Shown piece by piece: positions 1-6,377 of a DNA stretch of 12,949 nucleotides. The notes below the pieces were generated by a model, which was not told the origin of the DNA, ran no database searches, and was given only the letters and a program-made list of their open reading frames with translations. This stretch comes from Actinomycetota bacterium (GTDB taxonomy: Bacteria; Actinomycetota; Actinomycetes; S36-B12; UBA5976): NCBI GenBank assembly GCA_947491175.1, contig CANLIF010000026.1:1-12949 (forward strand). Direction: 5' to 3'. Both the position numbers and the translations under genes were made by a program. Each line of letters begins with the position of its first letter. Within the stretch, counting starts at the first letter, position 1.

Positions 1-49
1 AAGACGATCACCCGATCCCGAATGAACGCGTGCGTGAATTCGGAACGAC

Positions 50-118
50 ACTCTCAGGTGTGTAAAGGCTGAGAACCTTGTCAGGCGGCAAGGAATGGTG
101 AACGTGCGAGACCTTTAC
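50..118 (+). promoter_or_regulatory. candidate structured mRNA leader (pseudoknot) of the rpsM operon
   Basis: Three complementary pairings fit together in the non-coding leader. TCTCAG (52-57) pairs with CTGAGA (69-74). CCTTGTC (76-82) pairs with GGCAAGG (87-93) around an AGGC loop, with one G-T wobble. GTAAAGG (62-68), which sits in the loop of the first stem, pairs with CCTTTAC (112-118). The last pairing makes a nested H-type pseudoknot with a 4-nt first loop and no gap between the two stems, which is sterically favourable. In E. coli the alpha operon leader is a pseudoknot bound by S4, and S4 is encoded third in this operon, so autoregulation is a reasonable inference. The stems are seen in the sequence; folding and S4 binding are not shown. 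No gene is recognisable in 1-143, and neither rpmJ nor infA ends here. Confidence 0.5.
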
Positions 119-143
119 CACGAAAAGAAATGAGTTACGCCTG

Positions 144-521
144 ATGGCACGCCTTGTTGGTGTCGACCTCCCGCGCGAAAAGCGTCTAGAGATCGCCCTT
201 ACATATATCTTCGGCATTGGCCGTACCCGCGCGGATGAAATCCTTGCGGCTACCGGTATCAGCCCAGATCTTCGCGTTAAGGACCTAACGGATGAGCAAT
301 TGATTCCGTTACGCGAATACATCGAAGCCAACTTCAAAATTGAAGGTGACCTTCGTCGCGAGGTACAAGCAGATATTCGTCGCAAGATCGAAATCGGTTC
401 GTACCAAGGAATCCGTCATCGTCGTGGAATGCCTGTCCGTGGACAGCGCACCCACACCAACGCCCGTACCCGTAAAGGTCCGAAGAAGACCGTGGCTGGA
501 AAGAAGAAAGTAGCTAAGTAA
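144..521 (+). CDS. rpsM: 30S ribosomal protein S13
   Basis: S13 sits in the head of the small subunit and contacts the P-site tRNA and the intersubunit bridges to L5. The 125-residue product has the usual length. It starts MARLVGVDLP, has the helix-turn motif with YIFGIGRTRA (21-30), the conserved GSYQGIRHRRGMPVRGQRTH stretch (85-104) and a lysine-rich tail ending KKKVAK. The ATG at 144 gives the canonical N-terminus. Only a weak purine run (GAAAAGAAA, 122-130) precedes it, and a four-codon reading frame (ATG at 130) ends in TGATG overlapping this start. It is the first gene of the alpha operon here and is followed by rpsK after 39 nt. Confidence 0.97.
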   Translation: MARLVGVDLPREKRLEIALTYIFGIGRTRADEILAATGISPDLRVKDLTDEQLIPLREYIEANFKIEGDLRREVQADIRRKIEIGSYQGIRHRRGMPVRGQRTHTNARTRKGPKKTVAGKKKVAK

Positions 522-560
522 TAGCTACTGACCTCTTCCCAATCGAGAAAAAGGAATCCA

Positions 561-968
561 ATGCCTCCAAAGAAAGCTACTGCGGCCGGTGCTAAGAAGA
601 TCCGTCGCAAGGAAAAGAAGAATGTTGCTGTAGGTCAGGCCTACATCAAGTCAACATTCAACAACACAATCGTTTCAATCACCGACCCATCTGGTGCTGT
701 TATCGCTTGGTCATCTGCTGGCCAGGTTGGTTTCAAGGGAAGCCGTAAGAGCACACCGTTCGCGGCTCAGATGGCTGCCGAAGCTGCTGCAAAGCGTGCG
801 ATGGAACACGGTATGAAGAAAGTTGATGTCTTTGTAAAGGGCCCAGGCTCAGGTCGCGAAACTGCGATCCGTTCCCTGCAGGCCTCTGGTCTTGAGGTCG
901 GAACGATCCAAGACATGACCCCTGTCCCTCATAACGGATGCCGCCCGCCAAAGCGTCGCCGCGTCTGA
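561..968 (+). CDS. rpsK: 30S ribosomal protein S11
   Basis: S11 lies on the platform of the small subunit near the mRNA exit and the E site. The 135-residue sequence matches the family from end to end: a basic N-terminal tail (PPKKATAAGAKKIRRKEKK), ATFNNTIVSITDPSG-like core (31-45, here beginning STFNNTIVSI), the GFKGSRKSTPFAAQ motif (57-70), VKGPGSGRETAIRSL (92-106) and the C-terminal PHNGCRPPKRRRV. AAGGA at 551-555 lies 5 nt before the ATG. It lies between rpsM and rpsD in the conserved alpha operon order. Confidence 0.98.
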   Translation: MPPKKATAAGAKKIRRKEKKNVAVGQAYIKSTFNNTIVSITDPSGAVIAWSSAGQVGFKGSRKSTPFAAQMAAEAAAKRAMEHGMKKVDVFVKGPGSGRETAIRSLQASGLEVGTIQDMTPVPHNGCRPPKRRRV

Positions 969-994
969 TTTAAAGAATTTAGGAGACAAAACTA

Positions 995-1621
995 ATGGCT
1001 CGTTATACCGGTCCCGATTGCAAGCGTTGCCGTCGCGAAAAAACAAAGTTATTCCTCAAGGGCTCAAAGTGTGATTCACCAAAGTGCCCGATGGAATCCC
1101 GTCCTTACCCTCCAGGCCAGCATGGTCGTGGCCGCGCTAAGGAATCCGAATACTTATTACAGATGCGTGAAAAGCAGAAGACTGCACGTATTTACGGTGT
1201 GCTTGAAAAGCAGTTCCGTGGATACTACGAAGAAGCTAGCCGTAAGCACGGCAAGACTGGTGAAAACCTACTTCGCATTCTTGAATCACGTCTAGACAAT
1301 GTTGTGTTCCGCGCTGGCTTTGCAAAGAGCCGCGACATGGCACGTCAGATTGTTCGTCACGGACATATCGTTGTTAATGGCCAGAAGGTAGACATCCCGT
1401 CTTTCCGCGTCAGCCCGAACGACCTTATTGAAGTTCGTAAGTCATCACTTGAAATGACCCCATTCCAAGTTGCTTACGCAGAAATTGGCGAACGTACCGT
1501 TCCTGCTTGGTTGGAAGTTATTCCAGCTGGCATGCGCATCCTGGTCCACTCTCTTCCTGCCCGTGAGGTCATTGACACTCAGGTCCAGGAACAGTTGATC
1601 GTCGAACTTTACTCCAAGTAA
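995..1621 (+). CDS. rpsD: 30S ribosomal protein S4, four-cysteine (C+) form
   Basis: S4 is a primary 16S rRNA binder that nucleates small-subunit assembly, and in some bacteria it represses its own operon. The 208-residue product begins MARYTGPD and carries Cys9, Cys12, Cys26 and Cys31 (C-X2-C-X13-C-X4-C), the zinc-binding C+ arrangement, followed by RPYPPGQHGRGR. The S4 RNA-binding domain follows at about 97-160 (LESRLDNVVFRAGF, RQIVRHGHIVVNGQKVDIPS), and the protein ends EQLIVELYSK. AGGAGA (981-986) lies 8 nt before the ATG. From memory, the Streptomyces and mycobacterial S4 proteins lack these cysteines, so this form is notable for an actinobacterium. The upstream leader structure is a possible S4 target. 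Confidence 0.98.
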   Translation: MARYTGPDCKRCRREKTKLFLKGSKCDSPKCPMESRPYPPGQHGRGRAKESEYLLQMREKQKTARIYGVLEKQFRGYYEEASRKHGKTGENLLRILESRLDNVVFRAGFAKSRDMARQIVRHGHIVVNGQKVDIPSFRVSPNDLIEVRKSSLEMTPFQVAYAEIGERTVPAWLEVIPAGMRILVHSLPAREVIDTQVQEQLIVELYSK

Positions 1622-1679
1622 TTAACATCCCCATCAAACAGCGACTTCAAATTGTGGTTGTCGCCGGAAGGAAATAACT

Positions 1680-2801
1680 GTGCTGATCTCAGTCCGCCCA
1701 GAACTAAAAGAAGAAGCATTATCCGAAACTCGTTCTCGCTTTGTGCTTGCACCGCTAGAACCAGGCTTTGGTTACACGCTTGGTAACTCGCTACGTCGTA
1801 CTTTGCTTTCATCCATTCCGGGTGCAGCAATCACAAGCATCAAGCTTGATGGCGTGCTACATGAATTCACCACTATCGAAGGTGTCAAGGAAGACATCAC
1901 TGAAGTCATCCTGAACCTTAAGAACTTGGTTGTGTCTTCACAGTTTGACGAGCCTGTAACTATGTACCTGAAGAAGCAGGGCCCAGGCCCAGTTACAGCT
2001 GCAGACATTGCACCACCAGCTGGTGTTGAAATCTTCAACCCAGAATTGTTCCTAGCCACCCTGAATGACAAGGGCAAGCTAGACATGGAAATCGTTGTTG
2101 AACAGGGTCGTGGTTACATCTCGGCTGCTAACAACAAGGCAAGCGGCGGCGAAATTGGGCGAATTCCAATCGACTCAATTTACTCACCAGTTCTTAAGGT
2201 CACTTACAAAGTTGAAGCAACTCGTGTTGAACAGCGCACTGACTTCGACTCACTTGTAATTGATGTTGAAACCAAGGGTTCAATTTCACCAAGCGATGCA
2301 ATCGCATCTGCTGGAGCAACACTTGTTGAACTATTTGGACTAGCTCGTGAACTAAACGTTAATGCTGAAGGTATCGAAATTGGTCCATCAGTAACTGACC
2401 AGTTCGCAGCTGAACAGCTAAGCATGCCAGTTGAAGCACTTGATCTAACTGTTCGTTCCTACAACTGCCTAAAGCGTGAAGGAATCCACACCGTTGGTGA
2501 ACTAATCACTCGCTCCGAAGCAGACTTGATGGACATCCGTAACTTTGGCGCTAAGTCAATTGACGAAGTCAAAGACAAGTTAGTTTCGATGGGAATTGCA
2601 CTGAAGGATTCACCTCCAGGATTTGACCCAAGCCAGTACGCATCGGCATTTGACGATGATTACAACGAAGACGAAGAAGAAGTATTTGCTCCAGCTGGTT
2701 CATATGCAACTTTCCAGTCCGAAGCAGCACCTGCTGAAGTATCAGCTGATGATGCAACCGCCGATGACGACCAAAGTTTCGCTGAGGACGAGCAGCTCTA
2801 A
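1680..2801 (+). CDS. rpoA: DNA-directed RNA polymerase subunit alpha
   Basis: The alpha subunit dimerises to start RNA polymerase assembly and contacts UP elements and activators. The 373-residue protein has the N-terminal dimerisation segment with TLGNSLRRTLLSS (33-45) and the C-terminal domain at about 249-310, containing VRSYNCLKREGIHTVGEL (258-275) and NFGAKS (288-293); Arg259, Asn262 and Lys292 match the E. coli DNA-binding residues. Residues 311-373 form an extra acidic tail (DDDYNEDEEE and DDATADDDQ runs), which makes the protein longer than the roughly 330-350 residues I expect for the family. The start is GTG, chosen because it gives the canonical MLISVRPEL and has GGAAGGAA (1666-1673) at a good distance. 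The 58-nt gap after rpsD is the largest inside the operon. Confidence 0.97.
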   Translation: MLISVRPELKEEALSETRSRFVLAPLEPGFGYTLGNSLRRTLLSSIPGAAITSIKLDGVLHEFTTIEGVKEDITEVILNLKNLVVSSQFDEPVTMYLKKQGPGPVTAADIAPPAGVEIFNPELFLATLNDKGKLDMEIVVEQGRGYISAANNKASGGEIGRIPIDSIYSPVLKVTYKVEATRVEQRTDFDSLVIDVETKGSISPSDAIASAGATLVELFGLARELNVNAEGIEIGPSVTDQFAAEQLSMPVEALDLTVRSYNCLKREGIHTVGELITRSEADLMDIRNFGAKSIDEVKDKLVSMGIALKDSPPGFDPSQYASAFDDDYNEDEEEVFAPAGSYATFQSEAAPAEVSADDATADDDQSFAEDEQL

Positions 2802-2840
2802 CGAGCTCTCGTTTCCAGTAACGATTGACAGGAGAGAAAC

Positions 2841-3557
2841 ATGCCACAGCCATCCAAGGGCAAGCGAATGGGCGGAAGTCCAGCACACGAGCGCCTAATC
2901 CTGGCTAACCTCGCAACTGCGTTGTTCGAGCATGGTCGCATCACTACGACTGAAGCACGCGCACGTCGTCTGCGTCCAGTTGCAGAGCGATTGATCACAA
3001 TCTCAAAGAAGGGCGATCTACATGCCCGTCGTCGAGTTTTGACAGTCATCCGCAATAAGGATGTAGTGCACACACTTTTCGCTGAGATCGGTCCACGCTA
3101 CGAAAACCGCGAAGGTGGCTACACCCGCATCGTCAAGATTGGTCCACGTAAGGGCGACAACGCTCCAATGGCAGTAATCGAACTTGTTGAAGCACTTGAT
3201 GCAGCTCGCGCTGCTGAAGGTGTGGCACGTCGAGCAGCTAAGGAAGCTGAAATGGCTAAGGCAGCAACAGATGCCGCAGCAGCCAAAGAAGCAGCCGCAG
3301 TAGTGGCAGCCGCTCCAGCAGTGGAATCGGAATCAGTAAATACTGCTAGCGAAGGCGAAACCAATTCACCAGAAGAAACCGTTGTTGACGAGGTAGTTGA
3401 CTCAGTTGAAGAAGTTGCTGCCGCTGAGGAAGTTGCAGTAATCGAAGAAGCCGATTCCGGCGAAGCCGTTGAATCGGAATCAGTAAATACTGATGAAGAT
3501 ATCGCAGCCGTTGCTGAGGTAGAGGCGATTGAAGCTGAAGTAAAAGACGAAGCGTAA
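2841..3557 (+). CDS. rplQ: 50S ribosomal protein L17 with long C-terminal extension
   Basis: L17 binds 23S rRNA near the peptide exit tunnel. Residues 1-120 are the normal core: MPQPSKGKRMGGSPAHERLIL, the TTEARARRLRPVAERLIT segment (36-53), and GYTRIVKIGPRKGDNAPMA (93-111). Residues 121-238 are an extension that starts Ala/Lys-rich (a likely helix) and becomes strongly acidic, ending VKDEA. Actinobacterial L17 proteins often carry such tails, but this one doubles the protein length. The octapeptide VESESVNT occurs twice (161-168 and 210-217), encoded by an identical 22-nt stretch. AGGAGAG (2830-2836) lies 4 nt before the ATG. It is the last gene of the alpha operon before a strong hairpin at 3572-3614. 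Confidence 0.97.
   Translation: MPQPSKGKRMGGSPAHERLILANLATALFEHGRITTTEARARRLRPVAERLITISKKGDLHARRRVLTVIRNKDVVHTLFAEIGPRYENREGGYTRIVKIGPRKGDNAPMAVIELVEALDAARAAEGVARRAAKEAEMAKAATDAAAAKEAAAVVAAAPAVESESVNTASEGETNSPEETVVDEVVDSVEEVAAAEEVAVIEEADSGEAVESESVNTDEDIAAVAEVEAIEAEVKDEA
3324..3492 (+). repeat. 22-bp direct repeat in the L17 tail coding region
   Basis: The sequence GAATCGGAATCAGTAAATAC plus TG occurs at 3324-3345 and again at 3471-3492. The two copies are identical and in the same reading frame, 147 bp (49 codons) apart, and encode ESESVNT, with one more flanking valine in both copies. Identity at synonymous positions suggests a recent duplication or gene conversion rather than protein-level convergence. 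Confidence 0.9.
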
Positions 3558-3561
3558 ATAA

Positions 3562-4416
3562 ATGGTTCTATCGAATGAGCCCCTCGTTGCTGACGCAGCG
3601 CAGGGGCTCATTCGCATTCGTGGCAAAATCACTTACGATGGTAAGGATTTCTCCGGTTGGGGCATGCAGCCAGATCGACGCACAGTTCAGGGCGAACTTG
3701 AAGATGCCATTTCAACATTGCTTCGGGTAGATCGGGTAATTGTGCATTGTGCTGGGCGAACTGACGCTGGGGTTCATGCAACTGCTCAAGTGATTCATTT
3801 CGATATCGCTGAAAAAGATGCAATGGAGATGAAAGACCTCACCTACAGAATCAACGCGATCCTTCCGGAAGATATTTCAATCCAGGAACTAGAAGTTACG
3901 ACAGCAGACTTTGACGCCAGGTTTGCGGCATTGTCGCGAAGTTACGAGTATTTGATTTATCAAGGTCACCGAAATCCGCTGCTTCGGGATCGGGCTCACC
4001 GAAGCTATTTGCCGCTAGATGTTCAGGCTATGAATGACGCCAGCCAGTCTCTAATTGGACTCCACGATTTTTCAGCATTTTGCAAGAAGCGCGAAGGCGC
4101 GACAACTGTTCGGACTTTGATGAAGTTTGACTGGACAGAAACCCCTGACGGATTAATTAAAGTCGAACTTCAAGCTGATGCTTTTTGCTATTCAATGGTG
4201 CGGGGTTTAATTGGCGCAGTGCTAGCAATTGGTGAAGGCAAGTTTGATAAAGCTTGGCTAGAGAATTACTTAGCTGGCCGCGAGCGCGAGGCGCATGTGT
4301 TCGCAGCTCCTGCACTAGGACTTACTTTGGTAGACGTCAAATACCCAGAGCCAAGTGAGTATGCAAAACGAATTGAAGAAACCTTACAAGTGAGGGATTC
4401 CGATGGGGCATCTTGA
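3562..4416 (+). CDS. truA: tRNA pseudouridine(38-40) synthase
   Basis: TruA isomerises uridines 38-40 in the anticodon stem-loop of many tRNAs. The 284-residue product has GKITYDGKDFSGWGMQPD (21-38), the catalytic motif GRTDAGVHA (65-73) with Asp68 as nucleophile, the RSYEYLIYQ strand, LIGLHDFSAFCKKR and the C-terminal FCYSMVRGLIGAVLAIGEG, all typical. The ATG at 3562, 4 nt after the rplQ stop, is the only start I can find before the conserved region; there is no good ribosome binding site, and the first 16 residues (MVLSNEPLVADAAQGL) do not look conserved. Codons 4-18 lie within a 13+6 bp hairpin. truA after rplQ is the usual actinobacterial order. Its last 14 nt overlap the ABC-F gene, so the two are probably translationally coupled. 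Confidence 0.96.
   Translation: MVLSNEPLVADAAQGLIRIRGKITYDGKDFSGWGMQPDRRTVQGELEDAISTLLRVDRVIVHCAGRTDAGVHATAQVIHFDIAEKDAMEMKDLTYRINAILPEDISIQELEVTTADFDARFAALSRSYEYLIYQGHRNPLLRDRAHRSYLPLDVQAMNDASQSLIGLHDFSAFCKKREGATTVRTLMKFDWTETPDGLIKVELQADAFCYSMVRGLIGAVLAIGEGKFDKAWLENYLAGREREAHVFAAPALGLTLVDVKYPEPSEYAKRIEETLQVRDSDGAS
3572..3614 (+). terminator. strong hairpin after rplQ, inside the 5' end of truA
   Basis: CGAATGAGCCCCT (3572-3584) is perfectly complementary to AGGGGCTCATTCG (3602-3614). The stem continues inward, after a single bulged C at 3601, with CGTTGC (3585-3590) against GCAGCG (3595-3600), one G-T wobble, and a TGAC tetraloop. It starts 14 nt after the rplQ stop, where an operon terminator would be expected, but no T-run follows. 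It could act as a U-tract-less terminator or attenuator, or limit truA translation. A 13-bp perfect inverted repeat with so short a loop is very unlikely by chance in 13 kb. Confidence 0.7.
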
Positions 4417-6076
4417 TGTCCAGCATGTAACGTACTCACTTTCTGATGGGCGGATTCTCTTACTGGATGTTTCGTTTCGCGTAGGTGAGGGCGCTGTGAC
4501 TGCGCTCATCGGTGCAAATGGTGCAGGTAAGTCAACTCTGATGCGCATGATTGCTGGGGACGAGCAACCGCATGAAGGAAGTATTGCTCGAACCGGTGGA
4601 CTGGGTGTGATGCGTCAGTTCGTTGGCCACATGACTGATGGCACAGTTCGTGACTTGTTGCTCACCGTAGCTCCACCTGCGATTGCGCAGACTGCCGCTC
4701 GCATTGATGCCACTGAACTTGCCATGATCGAAAATGACAGTGAAAAGAACCAAATGGCATATGCCCAGGCGATTGCGGACTGGGCTGATGTTGGCGGCTA
4801 TGACATCGAAGTGCTCTGGGATGTTTGCACTATGGCGGCGATTCAGTTGCCATTTGATCAAGCGCAGCATCGATCTGCCGGTAGCCTTTCTGGCGGCGAA
4901 CAAAAACGACTTGTGCTCGAGGCATTACTGCGAGGTCCAGAAGAAGTTCTGTTACTTGATGAACCGGATAACTATCTTGATGTTCCTGGTAAGAAGTGGC
5001 TCGAAGATCAATTAAATGAAACCAAAAAAACTGTGCTTTATGTGAGCCACGATCGGGAACTACTTGCGAATACTGCCAAACAGATTGTGACCCTGGAATT
5101 GGGGCACGCTGGAAATTCAGTTTGGATTCATGGTGGAGGCTTTGCTAGTCATGGGCAAGCTCGCAAAGATCGATTTGCTCGTCTGGAAGAACTTAGGCGA
5201 CGTTGGGATGAAGAGCATCAAAAAATTAAAGACTTAGTACAGATGCTGAAAGTAAAAGCGAAATTTAATGATGGTCTGGCTTCGCGTTATCAGGCGGCCC
5301 AAACTCGTCTCAGAAAATTTGAAGAAATCGGTCCGCCACAAGAAATTCCAATTGAACAAAATGTCAAGATGCGGCTTAAGGGTGGTCGAACTGGTAAACG
5401 CGCTGTGGTTTGCGAACAACTTTCCTTAACTGGCCTCGTTGAACCGTTTGATCTAGAAATCTGGTTTGGGGAACGCATTGGTGTTATCGGTGCTAACGGC
5501 TCCGGCAAGAGTCATTTCTTACGCCTGCTTGCAGCTGGTGGTTCCGAACCGGAGTTAGAGCACCTACCGATAAGTGACGTAACGATAGATCCGGTTAATC
5601 ACGTTGGCATTGCAAAACTTGGCGCTCGAATTAGACCGGGTTGGTTTGCCCAAACTCATCATCATCCAGAGTTGCTGGGCCGCACATTGATTGAGATTTT
5701 GCATCGTGGTGATGAGCATCGAAATGGCATGCAGCAAGAACAATCCGCTCGAGCACTAGATCGCTACGGTTTAGCGGGTGCAAGTGAGCAAAAATTTGAA
5801 TCACTTTCCGGTGGCCAGCAAGCCAGATTCCAAATCTTATTACTCGAACTTTCCGGTGCTACTTTGCTCTTGCTCGATGAACCGACGGACAACTTAGACC
5901 TTGAGTCTGCTGAAGCATTAGAACGCGCGCTTGATGCCTTCGAAGGGACCGTGCTTGCGGTAACACATGATCGCTGGTTCTCCAGAACTATGGACCGCTT
6001 CGTAGTTTTTGGTGGCGATTCAACGGTTCGCGAATTTGATGAACCCGTGTGGGATGAGAAGCGAGCCAAAAGGTAA
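4403..6076 (+). CDS. ABC-F family ATP-binding cassette protein
   Basis: This is a soluble protein with two ATPase domains and no membrane segment, as in ABC-F translation factors and ribosome-protection proteins. In 557 residues: Walker A GANGAGKS (37-44), signature LSGGEQ (162-167), Walker B VLLLDEP (182-188) continuing DNYLD, H-loop SHD (215-217); a charged inter-domain linker at about 250-320; then Walker A GANGSGKS (363-370), LSGGQQ (468-473), Walker B LLLLDEP (488-494) continuing TDNLD, and THD (521-523). Both catalytic glutamates (187, 493) are present. The MGHLDVQHV start and the DEPDNYLD/DEPTDNLD pair match, from memory, a subfamily widespread in Actinobacteria whose role is not established. 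GAGGGA (4392-4397) lies 5 nt before the ATG. It might act on stalled or drug-bound ribosomes, which would suit its ribosomal neighbours; that is inference. Confidence 0.93.
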   Translation: MGHLDVQHVTYSLSDGRILLLDVSFRVGEGAVTALIGANGAGKSTLMRMIAGDEQPHEGSIARTGGLGVMRQFVGHMTDGTVRDLLLTVAPPAIAQTAARIDATELAMIENDSEKNQMAYAQAIADWADVGGYDIEVLWDVCTMAAIQLPFDQAQHRSAGSLSGGEQKRLVLEALLRGPEEVLLLDEPDNYLDVPGKKWLEDQLNETKKTVLYVSHDRELLANTAKQIVTLELGHAGNSVWIHGGGFASHGQARKDRFARLEELRRRWDEEHQKIKDLVQMLKVKAKFNDGLASRYQAAQTRLRKFEEIGPPQEIPIEQNVKMRLKGGRTGKRAVVCEQLSLTGLVEPFDLEIWFGERIGVIGANGSGKSHFLRLLAAGGSEPELEHLPISDVTIDPVNHVGIAKLGARIRPGWFAQTHHHPELLGRTLIEILHRGDEHRNGMQQEQSARALDRYGLAGASEQKFESLSGGQQARFQILLLELSGATLLLLDEPTDNLDLESAEALERALDAFEGTVLAVTHDRWFSRTMDRFVVFGGDSTVREFDEPVWDEKRAKR

Positions 6077-6086
6077 TCTGACACAC
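6072..6086 (+). promoter_or_regulatory. candidate leaderless-type -10 box for the ABM gene
   Basis: GGTAATCT (6072-6079) is followed by 7 nt and then the ATG at 6087. The same octamer serves as the -10 box of the rplM promoter at 8954-8961, and a close relative precedes glmS. In Actinobacteria a TANNNT box 6-7 nt before an ATG commonly marks a leaderless transcript. No good -35 is visible. The box overlaps the ABC-F stop codon. Confidence 0.5.
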
Positions 6087-6377
6087 ATGATTATGGAAAC
6101 GGCATTCATGGAAATTGTGCCCGGCAAAGAACTTGAATTTGAAGCTGCGATGGAACAGGCAAAAGCAGTAGTTGCCCAAGCAAAGGGATTTCAAGTTATT
6201 CACGTTCATCGTGGCGTTGAAAAGCCTTCGACATATCTGATCACAATTGGCTGGGACACCTTGGAAGATCACATGGTTGGCTTCCGAGAATCTGAATTAT
6301 TCACACAGTGGCGAGGATTAATCGGACCATTCTTTGCAAACCCACCAGAAGTGACGCACTGGGAATTACAGGCGTAA
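6087..6377 (+). CDS. antibiotic biosynthesis monooxygenase (ABM)-fold protein
   Basis: The 96-residue product looks like a single-domain ABM/dimeric alpha-beta barrel protein: METAFMEIVPGKELEFEAAM at the N-terminus, a central GFQVIHVHRGVEKPSTYLI strand-helix-strand region, and the family-like FRESELFTQWRGLIGPFFANPP (65-86) ending VTHWELQA. Such proteins range from quinone-forming monooxygenases to heme-degrading enzymes and uncharacterised stress proteins; nothing here fixes the substrate. The frame is open from 6009, but an upstream start would lie deep in the ABC-F gene, so the ATG at 6087 (or 6093) is preferred. It is only 10 nt after the ABC-F stop. The last six codons and stop form the first copy of a 35-bp tandem repeat. 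Confidence 0.82.
   Translation: MIMETAFMEIVPGKELEFEAAMEQAKAVVAQAKGFQVIHVHRGVEKPSTYLITIGWDTLEDHMVGFRESELFTQWRGLIGPFFANPPEVTHWELQA

Noticed and set aside
1..143. Search for the end of rpmJ, infA or map before rpsM.
   Set aside because: None of the three forward frames gives a recognisable C-terminus; all close within the first 72 bases without matching these proteins.
8..385. Open frame on the minus strand across rpsM.
   Set aside because: It is the complement of a highly conserved ribosomal gene, Arg/Ser-rich in composition, with no family resemblance.
1641..1664. GCGAC/GTCGC inverted repeat before the rpoA ribosome binding site.
   Set aside because: Only 5 bp around a 14-nt loop, which is at chance level.
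3119..3364. Minus-strand open frame rich in Ala and Ser across rplQ.
   Set aside because: It mirrors the Ala/Glu-rich tail of L17 and has no other support.
6009..6086. Longer start for the ABM gene inside the ABC-F gene.
   Set aside because: The added residues do not fit the ABM fold and would overlap 68 bases of a conserved gene; the ATG at 6087 has a -10 box at the right distance.
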